Notes under the pieces: model-generated | The model's input: only the letters and a program-made list of their open reading frames with translations | The model's database searches: none | What the model was told of the DNA's origin: nothing | Position numbers and translations under genes: made by a program | Assembly: GCA_028692875.1 (NCBI GenBank) | Contig: JAQUWL010000001.1 | Location: 62,001 to 126,000, forward strand | Source of the DNA: Sulfurospirillaceae bacterium | GTDB lineage: Bacteria > Campylobacterota > Campylobacteria > Campylobacterales > Sulfurospirillaceae | DNA length: 64,000 nucleotides | Direction of reading: 5' to 3' | Shown here: positions 9,063 through 18,313 of the stretch, piece by piece | Layout of the letters: the number at the start of each line of letters is the position of its first letter | Position numbering within the stretch: the stretch's first letter is position 1

Positions 9063-10399
9063 TACTTAATAAAATAATTTCCATCAAAACTAACTAAAGA
9101 GTAGTTCATATCGTTACCGATACTATCTTTTAAAGCATCAATACTTAAGAATTCCAAAGAGTCAGCACCGATAAATTCTCGCACCTCTTCCACACTCATA
9201 TTCGCACTAATCAACTCTTTATAACTAGGTGTATCAATACCATAGCGACACGGATGCTCTATTGTTGGAGAAGCTATACGCATGTGCACTTCTGATGCCC
9301 CAGCTTTTTTAAGTAGCCCAATTATCTGTTTTGATGTAGTTCCTCTAACAATGCTATCGTCAATTACTACTATTTTTTTGCCTTCAAGCACTTTATGAAT
9401 AGGGGAGAGTTTTAGCTTGACCTTAAGGTCTCTCATCTCTTGTGTCGGTTCAATAAAAGTTCGTCCTACATAGTGGTTTCGCACAATTGCCATCTCAAAA
9501 GGTATACCGCTTTGTTGGGAATAACCTATCGCAGCAGAGACTCCGCTATCTGGTACAGGTATAACCAAATCTGCCTTGAAGTTAGACTGTTCAGCTAGTT
9601 TCATTCCCATTCTTTTGCGTATTTCGTAGACATTTTTACCCTCTATAACGCTATCTGGTCTTGCGAAATAGATAAATTCAAAAGCACAGATATGCGGATC
9701 TGGCTCGAAAAGTTGTATGCTTTGGTATGTGTGTTTTTCCTGCTCAAAAACAATCATCTCTCCAGGACGAACATCACGAACAAACTCAGCTCCTATCAAA
9801 TCAAATGAACATGTTTCGCTTGCGACGATATATCCGCCATCTTTAAACTTTCCCAAAGACAAAGGTCTTACGCCATATCTATCGCGAATAGCAAACATTT
9901 TTGTTCGGCTCTGGATTAAAAGACAATACGCCCCTTTGATAACATTTAGTGCCTCTACAATTCTGTCTTGAAGTCTCTCTTTTTGACTTCTTGCAATTAA
10001 GTGTATAATATTTTCAGTATCCATAGATGATTGAAAAATAGCACCTTGTTCTATAAGCTTACTTCGCACTTCGCTTTTATTAATCAGATTTCCATTGTGT
10101 ACGATGGATATATCGCCCAATTTGTAGCTTGCAAAGACTGGTTGTGCATCTAGAACAGATTCGCTTCCAGCAGTCGAATATCGGTTGTGTCCTATTGCCA
10201 TATTTCCATTTAGGAAATTGAGCTTTGACTCATCAAAAACTTCAGTAACTAAGCCTCTGTTTTTAATTGTCTTAATTTTTTTGCCATTACTAGCACTAAT
10301 ACCAGTTGCTTCTTGACCTCTATGTTGCATTGCAAAAAGGGAAAAATAGGCCACTCTTGAAGCATTTTTTACATCAAATACACCGACAATCGCACACAT
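9062..10399 (-). CDS. purF: Amidophosphoribosyltransferase (PurF)
   Basis: This enzyme carries out the first committed step of purine synthesis, PRPP + glutamine to phosphoribosylamine. The 445-residue protein starts MCAIVG, so the Ntn nucleophile Cys2 is exposed by removal of Met alone with no longer propeptide. The PRPP loop VVIDDSIVRGTTS is near residues 344-356. Compared with the iron-sulfur Bacillus subtilis enzyme it keeps the cysteines in 'HICAFEFIYFARPDS' and 'HPCRYGID', but it ends in '...SLVSFDGNYFIK' and lacks the C-terminal CxxC pair. It may therefore lack a normal [4Fe-4S] cluster. Upstream is dapB, 16 bases away. Confidence 0.95.
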   Translation of the reverse strand: MCAIVGVFDVKNASRVAYFSLFAMQHRGQEATGISASNGKKIKTIKNRGLVTEVFDESKLNFLNGNMAIGHNRYSTAGSESVLDAQPVFASYKLGDISIVHNGNLINKSEVRSKLIEQGAIFQSSMDTENIIHLIARSQKERLQDRIVEALNVIKGAYCLLIQSRTKMFAIRDRYGVRPLSLGKFKDGGYIVASETCSFDLIGAEFVRDVRPGEMIVFEQEKHTYQSIQLFEPDPHICAFEFIYFARPDSVIEGKNVYEIRKRMGMKLAEQSNFKADLVIPVPDSGVSAAIGYSQQSGIPFEMAIVRNHYVGRTFIEPTQEMRDLKVKLKLSPIHKVLEGKKIVVIDDSIVRGTTSKQIIGLLKKAGASEVHMRIASPTIEHPCRYGIDTPSYKELISANMSVEEVREFIGADSLEFLSIDALKDSIGNDMNYSLVSFDGNYFIK

Positions 10400-10415
10400 G
10401 GGTTTGCTACCTTTT

Positions 10416-11183
10416 TTATAAACCTAAACAATCAGCAATGGTATAAAGACCATTTGGCTGTTTTGATATCCATTTAGCCGCCCTAATAGCACCTTTGGCA
10501 AACGTATCTCTACTAGTGGCCGTATGATTTAACTCCACAAACTCACCATCATTGTAAAAACCTACAGTGTGTCTTCCAACAACATCTCCGCCCCTAATCG
10601 CCATGATAGCAATCTCATCTTTACTACGTTCGCCAATAAGCCCATTTCTTCCGCTTACTCTAACGTCATCCAAAACAAGCCCTCTTCCTCTAGCAGCGTG
10701 CTCTCCCAAAGTTAAAGCTGTACCGCTTGGTGCATCTTTTTTGTAACGATGATGTTGCTCAACTATCTCAATATCAAAATCACCCAAACTTTTTGAAGCT
10801 AACTCGACAAGCTTATTAAGAACTGCTACACCTAAAGACATATTGGTTGAGTATAAAATAGGCATCTGTGTTGAAGCCTCTTTGAGTAAATTTAGTTGAT
10901 GCTCACTTAATCCAGTTGTGCCAATTACAAGCGGAGTGGGATTTTTAATAGCCTCTTCTAGTAAAGATTCTGTTCCCATAGCTATCGTAAAATCAATAAC
11001 AACATCACTATTTTGCAAAAGCACACTTGTTTCTTCTGTAATTTTTACACTATCAGGCACTGCAAAATCAATATCCTCTATAGCATGTAAAACAGACACT
11101 TTTGCGTCAGTATCTTTTTTTAGATTTTCCAGCAACAATCTTCCGACTCTTCCAGTTGAGCCGTGAATTCCAACTTTTATCAT
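10416..11183 (-). CDS. dapB: 4-hydroxy-tetrahydrodipicolinate reductase
   Basis: This 255-residue enzyme is the NAD(P)H-dependent step of the diaminopimelate/lysine pathway. The nucleotide loop [13 protein letters not shown] is at residues 5-17. The catalytic region [15 protein letters not shown] contains the histidine pair at 144-145, the lysine near 149, and the substrate-binding SGT. It lies between trxB (19 bases upstream) and purF (16 bases downstream), as in other Campylobacterota. It supplies lysA at 35 kb. Confidence 0.96.
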   Translation of the reverse strand: MIKVGIHGSTGRVGRLLLENLKKDTDAKVSVLHAIEDIDFAVPDSVKITEETSVLLQNSDVVIDFTIAMGTESLLEEAIKNPTPLVIGTTGLSEHQLNLLKEASTQMPILYSTNMSLGVAVLNKLVELASKSLGDFDIEIVEQHHRYKKDAPSGTALTLGEHAARGRGLVLDDVRVSGRNGLIGERSKDEIAIMAIRGGDVVGRHTVGFYNDGEFVELNHTATSRDTFAKGAIRAAKWISKQPNGLYTIADCLGL

Positions 11184-11202
11184 TGACTATTTCCCTTTTA
11201 TT

Positions 11203-12135
11203 TTAATGGTTAACATATTCTAGCGCTTCTATGCCTGCCGTTGCTCCATCGCCCGCAGCACAAACAACCTGTTTTGAAGAATCAATCCTGATATCGCCCG
11301 CAGCAAAAAGCCCAGAAACAGAAGTGTGCATCTTTAAATTAACAATGACATTGCCCGCTTCGTTAGTTTCGCATAAAAAACTACCATCATCTTGTCTTAA
11401 GATGGAGTTATTTACATTCATACCTACAAAAACAAAAACACCTGTAACTGCGAGATCTCGCTCTTTTTTGTCCTTATCTAAAAGAATAATCCCATTTAGT
11501 CCACTGGCATCGCCATAAACTTGTTTGACAGTACTGTTTAAAATAAGCTCTATTTTGGGGTTATTTTTAACTTTTTCTACTGTAACTGGAGAGGCTCTAA
11601 AAGAATCTCTTCTATGAACAAGATAGACTTTTGAGCAGATATGTGAAAGATAAAGTGCCTCTTCAAGTGCGCTATCGCCACCGCCAAGTGCCACTACTTC
11701 TTTGTTGCGATAAAAAAATCCATCACATGTAGCACATGTACTTATGCCTTTACCAAAAAATTCATTTTCACCTTCAAAATTGGCTCTCTTAGGAGAGCTT
11801 CCTGTGCAAATTATAACGCTTTTTGCCTCTGTTTTTTCTCCACCCAATAGAGCTATCTCAAAAATACCATCTTCTCTTTTTGAGACTCTAGAAACTTCTG
11901 CCATATTGTGCTTAAGTCCAAAACGCATACACTGCTCAGGCCAAGACGCCATCAAATCCATACCGCTCATTATATTTGCAACGCCTGGATAATTCTCTAT
12001 CTCGCTACTGCTAGTTATCTGTCCGCCGGGAAAACCTTTCTCAAACATTACAACATTTTTCAAACCACCACGAGTGGCATAAAGTCCTGCAGTTAAGCCA
12101 GCAGGTCCTCCCCCAATAATCGCTAAATCCAACAT
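11203..12135 (-). CDS. trxB: Thioredoxin reductase
   Basis: This 310-residue FAD/NADPH disulfide reductase recharges thioredoxin. The FAD loop GGGPAG is at residues 8-13. The redox pair CATC is at 134-137 in the family's [11 protein letters not shown] context, with an NADPH loop [11 protein letters not shown] just after it and a second FAD motif 'GLFAAGDIR' near the C-terminus. It sits two genes below trxA with a small thioredoxin-like membrane protein between, forming a likely trxA–hyp–trxB–dapB–purF transcript. Confidence 0.96.
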   Translation of the reverse strand: MLDLAIIGGGPAGLTAGLYATRGGLKNVVMFEKGFPGGQITSSSEIENYPGVANIMSGMDLMASWPEQCMRFGLKHNMAEVSRVSKREDGIFEIALLGGEKTEAKSVIICTGSSPKRANFEGENEFFGKGISTCATCDGFFYRNKEVVALGGGDSALEEALYLSHICSKVYLVHRRDSFRASPVTVEKVKNNPKIELILNSTVKQVYGDASGLNGIILLDKDKKERDLAVTGVFVFVGMNVNNSILRQDDGSFLCETNEAGNVIVNLKMHTSVSGLFAAGDIRIDSSKQVVCAAGDGATAGIEALEYVNH

Positions 12136-12145
12136 CGTACTTTCC

Positions 12146-12601
12146 TTATAGTTCTATTAAATTTACAGCACTATCTTGTTTATATAGACCATTTCTAATA
12201 CGCTTAATGTAGAAATAGCAAGGTGCTTCATAGATATTAAATCTTTGAATCATCTTCAAAAGCGTATTGGTTCCAGAAGTTATGTAGATAGCACTACTAT
12301 CTTCCTCTGGTCGCGTCAAATACAAATCTACTGCTAAAATAGGCTCTTTTCTATCCATTTTTTCTAAAATTTTTCCAACGTCTTGCATTGAAGAGCTATA
12401 AAATAGAACAAGATATCGCTCTTTGTCTGGTTGAAAAATATCACTTTTACGATAATAAATCCATTTGTCGAAATCTATAAATTTATATTCGGAAAAACGA
12501 TAGTTAAAATAGGCAAAAGCACCAGCTATCATTAGTGCACCAAAAAAAGAGGCAAAAAGATAGTTAAGGGAGAATGACCTTCTCCCTTTGTTTGTATTCA
12601 T
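12146..12601 (-). CDS. Hypothetical membrane-anchored protein between trxA and trxB
   Basis: This 151-residue protein has one N-terminal membrane segment (about residues 13-31) and a domain of about 110 residues outside it. The middle ([20 protein letters not shown]) and the end ([15 protein letters not shown]) resemble the first strand/helix and the cis-proline loop of thioredoxins ('YGIRSIPTLLFFKNG' in the neighbouring TrxA). There is no CxxC. I do not recognise a named family. The placement between trxA (overlapping by one base) and trxB suggests a role linked to redox chemistry, but this is inference. Confidence 0.5.
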   Translation of the reverse strand: MNTNKGRRSFSLNYLFASFFGALMIAGAFAYFNYRFSEYKFIDFDKWIYYRKSDIFQPDKERYLVLFYSSSMQDVGKILEKMDRKEPILAVDLYLTRPEEDSSAIYITSGTNTLLKMIQRFNIYEAPCYFYIKRIRNGLYKQDSAVNLIEL

Positions 12602-12918
12602 TATAGAAGTGAATTTATTTTATCTGCCAAAGCCTGTTTTGAAGATGCTCCAACCATTTGGTCAACTAGTTTGCCATTTTTAAAGAAAAGTAGCGTAGGG
12701 ATAGATCTGATACCATATTTTATGGCAACCTCTTGCTCTTCGTCTGTATTAACTTTACAAATCTTAGCTTTGCCATCAAAATCTTGTGCTAACTCTTCTA
12801 TTACAGGAGCTATCATTCTACAAGGCCCACACCATGGAGCCCAAAAATCCACAAGCACTGTACCATCGGCTATTGTAGCATCAAAATTTGACGCATTTAA
12901 TTCTATGTATTTTCCCAT
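12601..12918 (-). CDS. trxA: Thioredoxin 1
   Basis: This 105-residue cytoplasmic thioredoxin has the active site WCGPC with cysteines at 30 and 33. The cis-proline is in GIRSIPTLLFFKNG. It donates electrons to peroxiredoxins such as Bcp (4 kb) and to ribonucleotide reductase. It has a gap of about 95 bases upstream, so it is likely the first gene of the trxA–trxB–dapB–purF transcript. Confidence 0.97.
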   Translation of the reverse strand: MGKYIELNASNFDATIADGTVLVDFWAPWCGPCRMIAPVIEELAQDFDGKAKICKVNTDEEQEVAIKYGIRSIPTLLFFKNGKLVDQMVGASSKQALADKINSLL

Positions 12919-13013
12919 ATTTTCTCCATTAAATTTATTTTTTATACTACTAAAGTCAAATATTATACATAGTAAAACTTTAAATTTACCATAGCATTGG
13001 TTTTTAAAATTTT

Positions 13014-13340
13014 TTAGTAGCTAATATTTTTTATTATCTCTATCTCTGTTGGTGTGACCAGCAAAGCATCTATTTCATAATTGCCTAAAAAACTAGTTTT
13101 AAGTAGGTAAAAATTTATTGTCTTAATAATTTTTTTCATTTTTAGGGGGGTTATTCTAAGTATTGGATCACTGTTTTTTGAATACTTAACCTCAACAAAA
13201 TGCAACACACCATCTTTTTTCGCAATAATATCTATTTCGCCAAATCGCGAAAAAAAATTTCTTTCTACAATAATATACCCTTGGTTTACAAGATATGAGC
13301 ACGCACGATCTTCTGATATGCGACCTGCCTCAACACTCAT
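13014..13340 (-). CDS. UPF0102 (YraN) family endonuclease-like protein
   Basis: This 108-residue protein has a restriction-endonuclease-like fold of the UPF0102/YraN family. Visible motifs are 'GRISEDRACSYLVNQGY.IVERNFFSRFGEIDIIAKKDGVLHFVEVK', that is E, then GEID, then FVEVKY, the PD-(D/E)xK-type metal site. The biological role is not established; links to DNA processing have been proposed for relatives. It abuts hom (the shared A of TAATG) and is probably cotranscribed with alaC and hom. Confidence 0.85.
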   Translation of the reverse strand: MSVEAGRISEDRACSYLVNQGYIIVERNFFSRFGEIDIIAKKDGVLHFVEVKYSKNSDPILRITPLKMKKIIKTINFYLLKTSFLGNYEIDALLVTPTEIEIIKNISY

Positions 13341-14611
13341 TAACTCTCTATCCTTATCATGGCGGGTTTTTCTTTAACGAAAACCAAAGAGCCTATCTGC
13401 TTAAGAGCAATTTGTATATCTTTTTCTTTACATGTATGGGTTGAAAAAAGCAAAATCGCATTACTCTCATCTTGCACGTCTGGTTTTTGTAAAAAACTTC
13501 CTATTGAGATGCCTTGTGCGCCTAGAACTTGAGAAATTTGTGATAAAACACCTATTTTGTCAGCAACTTTAATGCGAATATAGTACTTGGTCTCTATATC
13601 ATCCGAATTCATCAATGTTAGATTGCAATTTTCAAGTGGTTTTTTAAACCCTAGCATAGGCGATTTTTTGCCACTTCGAGCAATATCAATCAAATCTGAA
13701 ATAACAGCACTCGCAGTTGCATTACCACCAGCTCCCGGACCATAATACATAGTTTCTCCGACCCTATCGCCCACAACACTAATACCATTCATAACACCAT
13801 CTACTTTGGCTATCATTTGGCTCATGGGCACTAAAGCTGGATGCACTCTAAGCTGTACTTGGTTGCCACTTTTTTTGGCAATCGTCAAAAGTTTGATGTT
13901 ATACCCAAACTCTTTGGCAAAAAAGATATCTTCGTTGTCAATATTTTCAATACCCTCTATTAAAATATCCTCTGGTTTAACATCTATTCCGTATGCGATA
14001 CTAGCCAATATTAACAATTTGTGTGCCGCATCAAATCCACCAACATCAAACGTTGGGTCAGCTTCGGCATAACCTAGTGCTTGTGCCTCTTTTAGCACAT
14101 TTTCAAAGGTGGCTTTCTCATTCATCATTTTTGTCAAAATATAGTTACATGTACCGTTCATAATACCTTTAATGCTTTGAATATGATTTGCACTTAACCC
14201 TTCTCTTAAAGCCTTGATGATGGGTATTCCACCAGCAACACTCGCTTCATAACCTATTGGGGTATCTCCAGCAATATCTCTTAATTCAAATCTGTGATAA
14301 GCCAACAGAGCTTTATTTGCAGTCACAACAGCCTTTTTTGATAAAAGTGCCTTTTTGACAACAGCAAAAGCATCGTCAACTCCACCCATCAACTCAACGA
14401 CTACATCAATATCATCGTTTTGTAAAACATCATCCACATTGTCACTTAGGGGAATGTCAATATCTCTTTTTTTGCTAAGATTTTTAACAACTCCCATAAC
14501 AGGAACTATCTTTTTTCCACTACGAGCCGTAATAATATCAGCGTTTTCTTGCAAAATCTTAACAACGCTACTTCCAACAGTTCCAACCCCTACAATGCCT
14601 ACCTTAATCAT
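13340..14611 (-). CDS. hom: Homoserine dehydrogenase
   Basis: This 423-residue enzyme reduces aspartate semialdehyde to homoserine for threonine and methionine synthesis. It has an N-terminal NAD(P) loop (GIVGVGTVGSSVV), a catalytic domain with 'GIMNGTCNYILTKM' and 'EADPTFDVGGFDAAHKLLILA', and a C-terminal ACT domain (about 345-420) for feedback control. Two TACATGTA octamers fall inside it (13429 and 14146), both read as ACA TGT. The start overlaps the alaC stop by four bases. Confidence 0.96.
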   Translation of the reverse strand: MIKVGIVGVGTVGSSVVKILQENADIITARSGKKIVPVMGVVKNLSKKRDIDIPLSDNVDDVLQNDDIDVVVELMGGVDDAFAVVKKALLSKKAVVTANKALLAYHRFELRDIAGDTPIGYEASVAGGIPIIKALREGLSANHIQSIKGIMNGTCNYILTKMMNEKATFENVLKEAQALGYAEADPTFDVGGFDAAHKLLILASIAYGIDVKPEDILIEGIENIDNEDIFFAKEFGYNIKLLTIAKKSGNQVQLRVHPALVPMSQMIAKVDGVMNGISVVGDRVGETMYYGPGAGGNATASAVISDLIDIARSGKKSPMLGFKKPLENCNLTLMNSDDIETKYYIRIKVADKIGVLSQISQVLGAQGISIGSFLQKPDVQDESNAILLFSTHTCKEKDIQIALKQIGSLVFVKEKPAMIRIES

Positions 14612-15828
14612 TTTTTTGAATCCTCTAAGCTTTTCAAATATCTCTTAATATTGCGTGCTGCTTGGCGGATGCGATTTTCGTTTTCTATCAAAGCAATTCT
14701 TACATACCCTTCGCCTGCTTCACCAAAACCATTTCCGGGACTTACTGCAATTTTTGCTTCAGTGAGTAGCTGTTTAGAAAATTCCATACTTCCCAAATGT
14801 TGTGCCACAGGAGGAATTTTTGCCCAAACAAACATCGTAGATCGAGGTTTTTCCATTGGCCAACCAGCATTGTTAAAACTTTCAACGAGCACATCTCTTC
14901 TTTTGCGATATTTTTCTCTGATTTCATCCACGCACTCTTGCGGACCATCCAAGGCGATAGTTGAAGCAACTTGTATAGGTGTAAACATACCATAATCAAA
15001 CCACGATTTTATTTTTTGAAGTGCACCAACAAGTTTTTTATTTCCTACAACAAAACCAACACGCCATCCTGCCATATTGTAGCTTTTTGAAAGTGTATAA
15101 AATTCAACAGCAACGTCTTTGGCACCTTCTACTTGAAAAATGGATGGCGTCTCATAACCATCAAAAGATAAATCTGCATAAGCAATATCGCTGATTATGT
15201 AAAAGCGTTCTTCCTTGGCATAAGCCACTAATTCCTCATAAAATGAAACATCTGTTGTTACACATGTAGGATTGTGTGGGAAATTTACTACAACATATTT
15301 TGGTTTTGGGGCAGATTCACGAAACACTTTTTTGAGTTTTAAAAAAAACTGCTCTTTATCGAGCTCGTACTTTTCATTGTAGTCCAAACCAAACTTATGA
15401 ACATTGCCTCCTGCAATCATAAAAGCATACGCATGAATGGGGTAGGCAGGGTCTGGAACAACTACTACATCGCCCGGATTTGTAATTGCTTGTGCAAGAT
15501 GAACAAATCCTTCTTTACTTCCAAGAGTTGCTACTGCTTCGGTATTTGGGTCTAGTGTAACGCCATATTTTCTCAAGTACCAGTTGCAAATAGCTAAACG
15601 TAATTTATAAATTCCCTTGCTTACAGAATAACCATGTGTTCCATCTTTTTGGGCTGATTCTACAAGCTTATCAATAATATGCTGAGGAGTTTTGCCGTCG
15701 GGATTTCCCATTGAAAAATCAATAATATCATCCCCAGCCCGTCTTGCAGATAGTTTTAAATCGTTAATTTGGGCAAATACATACCCCGGCAATCTATCAA
15801 TAGTATTAAATCTAATTTCATCAAACAT
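14608..15828 (-). CDS. alaC: Class I/II PLP aminotransferase, AlaC type
   Basis: This 406-residue fold-type I aminotransferase aligns from memory end to end with E. coli AlaC (glutamate-pyruvate aminotransferase). Shared segments are 'RLPGYVFAQINDLKLSARR', 'DIIDFSMGNPDG', 'YALRKYGV'-like and 'TLSKSYNMAGWRVGF'. The PLP lysine is K248. In Campylobacterota it is often annotated as aspartate aminotransferase or LL-DAP-aminotransferase-like, so the exact substrate is uncertain. It is directly upstream of hom, consistent with amino-acid metabolism. Confidence 0.85.
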   Translation of the reverse strand: MFDEIRFNTIDRLPGYVFAQINDLKLSARRAGDDIIDFSMGNPDGKTPQHIIDKLVESAQKDGTHGYSVSKGIYKLRLAICNWYLRKYGVTLDPNTEAVATLGSKEGFVHLAQAITNPGDVVVVPDPAYPIHAYAFMIAGGNVHKFGLDYNEKYELDKEQFFLKLKKVFRESAPKPKYVVVNFPHNPTCVTTDVSFYEELVAYAKEERFYIISDIAYADLSFDGYETPSIFQVEGAKDVAVEFYTLSKSYNMAGWRVGFVVGNKKLVGALQKIKSWFDYGMFTPIQVASTIALDGPQECVDEIREKYRKRRDVLVESFNNAGWPMEKPRSTMFVWAKIPPVAQHLGSMEFSKQLLTEAKIAVSPGNGFGEAGEGYVRIALIENENRIRQAARNIKRYLKSLEDSKK

Positions 15829-15847
15829 TTGACTTTCCTTATAAAAG

Positions 15848-16666
15848 TTAGTTTTTAATCTGTACGGACAATCCGTGTTTTATATTGTCAAGTAGGTAGA
15901 GATCGCTTATTTTTACGTAATAACAATCAATTGGAATGGAAATCTTTACACCCTTTGTCGGAGTTTCCTCTTTCAGCTCTTTAATAACACGCAAACTTTC
16001 ATCAAAGAAAATAACATTAGGAAACCATTTGTCAGCCAAATGAGCTTTGATAACAATTGTTTGCATATTTTTAACATCTATCCAATACGGTCTAATCGGC
16101 TTTGGAAGATCTACGAATGTGTCTAATTCGAGACTTTTTGCATCTACTTTGGCATTTTTCGAAGATATGGTGTAGTTCCAAAAGTGTTGTTCCGATATCG
16201 TAATATCTTCTATCTCACATCCTCTTTTTTTTAAAACCTGAGATAGCAGAACAGGATCAACAATGTGCTCAGTTTGTAAGGAAATCTTCCAATTTAGCCC
16301 ATCACTGTTTTTTGTCATGCTCTCGGTTAAATAATAGCTATATCCTATAGCCTCCAAGGCTTCACTAATAACTTTTAAAAAAATCATAGAGTTGCTTTTG
16401 GTATTAAAGGCGATTTTAAGTGATATGGGTTTTTCATAAAACAATTTTAAGAGACCATTTTTCTTTAAAATTTCCAGAACTTTTATACTATCAACAAAAC
16501 CTTCTTGATTTAAAAATTGATCCTTTTGAATAAACAAAACCTTGATAAGATTTTTTTGTTGTTCAAATTTTTCTTGCCCAATATAGCTTCTAATCTTCTC
16601 GTTTATATCACTTGAGGAAAACAAGCATGTACTCAGGAGGATAAAAACAAAGATTTTCTTTACCAA
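15848..16666 (-). CDS. Hypothetical secreted (periplasmic) protein
   Basis: This 272-residue protein starts with a classical signal peptide (MVKKIFVFILLSTCLFSSS; a serine-rich cleavage region, lipidation possible at Cys14 though the context is not a clean lipobox). The mature part alternates strands and helices with no motif I know. It overlaps the start of the RodZ-like gene by seven bases. As I recall, C. jejuni has a periplasmic protein of similar size at the same place in the hom–rpmE run, so it may serve cell-envelope work with the RodZ-like protein. Confidence 0.55.
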   Translation of the reverse strand: MVKKIFVFILLSTCLFSSSDINEKIRSYIGQEKFEQQKNLIKVLFIQKDQFLNQEGFVDSIKVLEILKKNGLLKLFYEKPISLKIAFNTKSNSMIFLKVISEALEAIGYSYYLTESMTKNSDGLNWKISLQTEHIVDPVLLSQVLKKRGCEIEDITISEQHFWNYTISSKNAKVDAKSLELDTFVDLPKPIRPYWIDVKNMQTIVIKAHLADKWFPNVIFFDESLRVIKELKEETPTKGVKISIPIDCYYVKISDLYLLDNIKHGLSVQIKN

Positions 16667-17577
16667 TTTTTGCCTTTATTGAGTTCCAAAAATTCATTTG
16701 AAGAGAGACGCTTTATTTTTCCATCTTTAACTTCAAATTTAATACTTCCTTGCTCATTAAAATCTTCTTTTTTACCATCTATTACTATGCTAAAACGCCC
16801 ATGTCCTGTTGAAATGAGTTGATTTTTGCTAATATCAACACTCATATTGCTATCAAAATTTTTAGATTTCTTATCATAGCTTGGTATATAGATAATACCA
16901 ATCCATATTCTTTCTTTGGGTGCAAATATTATCTCTGAGGAGATATTATCTTCTTGTTCTTTGATGGGAATCATAGGATTTTCAATCTCTATTGAAATGT
17001 TTTCATCTGTTGAGGCGTTTTCATCTACAGATTCTGTATTGCTTTCGTTGCTATCTAAAATACTAACAGTAATTTCACTTTGATTTTTACTACTGTCTCT
17101 GACAATGTCTCTAATCACGGTGTCGCCCAAAACTTTTTGTGCTTCTTTAACTGAAGGCGTAGTATCATAAGAAGTATCAGTTTTGTTCGTGTCAAAGCCT
17201 GTTTGATTTAAAAAATTAACATTTGATTGAAAAATATAATAAGCCACAAAACAAAAAGAGATTAATGATACAAAAACAAAAAACACAATAATTTTTCTAA
17301 ACGCACTTTCTGCCGAAGGAGCAACCACAAAAATTTTGTCATTTTTAAGCTCATCATCTTTGCGATTTTCATACCAATAGTTGTTAAAAGCATCAACCCA
17401 TTCGCTTAAGTCAAGTTTGTATTCACGAGACAGAATCTTAATAAAGCCCAGTGTGTTGATTTTATTTAGTTTTTCAAATTCGCCATTTACCATATACTCA
17501 AGATATTTAACCTCTATATGGGTTTTCCTTGAAACTTCTCTTAGACCAATTTTTTCTAAAGCTTTAATTTTGTCCAT
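16660..17577 (-). CDS. RodZ-like cytoskeletal/membrane HTH protein
   Basis: This 305-residue protein has an N-terminal helix-turn-helix domain of RodZ type (about 1-75, GLREVSRKTHIEVKYLEYMVNGEF). One membrane segment follows (about 94-117), then a low-complexity Ser/Thr/Asn/Glu-rich periplasmic linker (about 130-210) and a small beta-rich C-terminal domain. This is the RodZ plan: binding MreB inside and reaching the wall-synthesis machinery outside to support rod shape. The N-terminal domain probably binds protein rather than DNA. It overlaps the rRNA methyltransferase gene by 14 bases. Confidence 0.65.
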   Translation of the reverse strand: MDKIKALEKIGLREVSRKTHIEVKYLEYMVNGEFEKLNKINTLGFIKILSREYKLDLSEWVDAFNNYWYENRKDDELKNDKIFVVAPSAESAFRKIIVFFVFVSLISFCFVAYYIFQSNVNFLNQTGFDTNKTDTSYDTTPSVKEAQKVLGDTVIRDIVRDSSKNQSEITVSILDSNESNTESVDENASTDENISIEIENPMIPIKEQEDNISSEIIFAPKERIWIGIIYIPSYDKKSKNFDSNMSVDISKNQLISTGHGRFSIVIDGKKEDFNEQGSIKFEVKDGKIKRLSSNEFLELNKGKNW

Positions 17578-18253
17578 TTATAATCCTGTCACACAATACG
17601 GCTGTTGCCGCACTTACATTCAAAGAGTCGAACTCCCTCGCCATATTTATTGACACTATAGCATTAAGTCTCTCTTTAACTTTTGCGGAAAGACCCTTGC
17701 CCTCACTTCCCATAATGAGGGCCTTTTTCTTGGAAAATTGTATTTTTCTGACGTCTGTACCGTTCATATCGGCTCCATACAAACCAAACCCCATTTGCTT
17801 TAACTCATGAATCATATCTAGCGTTGAAGGATAAAGCACTATGGGCAACTCAAAGGCAGCTCCACTGCTTGTTCTTACAATAGCTTCTAGATTTATGTTT
17901 TTTATACCGCTTATAATAACTGCATCTGCACCAAAAACATAAGCACTTCTCAAAATAGCTCCAATATTTCCCGTATCGGTAATTTCATTTAAAATTACCA
18001 AAAAAGAGCCTTTTTTTGCTTCCAAAAAAGAGGAGAATTCCAAATCCTCAATGTCCGCTATAAAGCCTTGATGATTTCCACCATGGCTTAAGGCTTGTGC
18101 TTTTTGATTGTCAATGGTGCAAATTTTATCTGTTGCTTTGGCTATTTTTGAGAAAAGTTTTTCATCGCACTTTTTTGGCAAATATACACACCTTATCCTT
18201 TTTGGATATTTTTGCAACACATGTAAAAATAGTTGTTTGCCGTATATAATCAT
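17564..18253 (-). CDS. SpoU/TrmH-family RNA 2'-O-methyltransferase (RlmB-like)
   Basis: This protein of about 229 residues is a SAM-dependent methyltransferase with the SPOUT knot motifs 'NEITDTGNIGAILRSAYVFGADAVII', 'LIMGSEGKGLS' and 'NVSAATAVLCDRI'. The family methylates ribose in rRNA or tRNA; the RlmB site G2251 of 23S rRNA is the likeliest target but is not proven by sequence. The open frame extends to GTG at 18277; the ATG at 18253 gives the usual 'MIIYGKQ' beginning. It is followed by the RodZ-like gene with overlap. Confidence 0.8.
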   Translation of the reverse strand: MIIYGKQLFLHVLQKYPKRIRCVYLPKKCDEKLFSKIAKATDKICTIDNQKAQALSHGGNHQGFIADIEDLEFSSFLEAKKGSFLVILNEITDTGNIGAILRSAYVFGADAVIISGIKNINLEAIVRTSSGAAFELPIVLYPSTLDMIHELKQMGFGLYGADMNGTDVRKIQFSKKKALIMGSEGKGLSAKVKERLNAIVSINMAREFDSLNVSAATAVLCDRIINGQN

Positions 18254-18313
18254 GGGGCTTATTTTATCTAAAATCACTTAAAGTTTTATCTAAAAAGAGA
18301 ATAGGGAAAAAAT

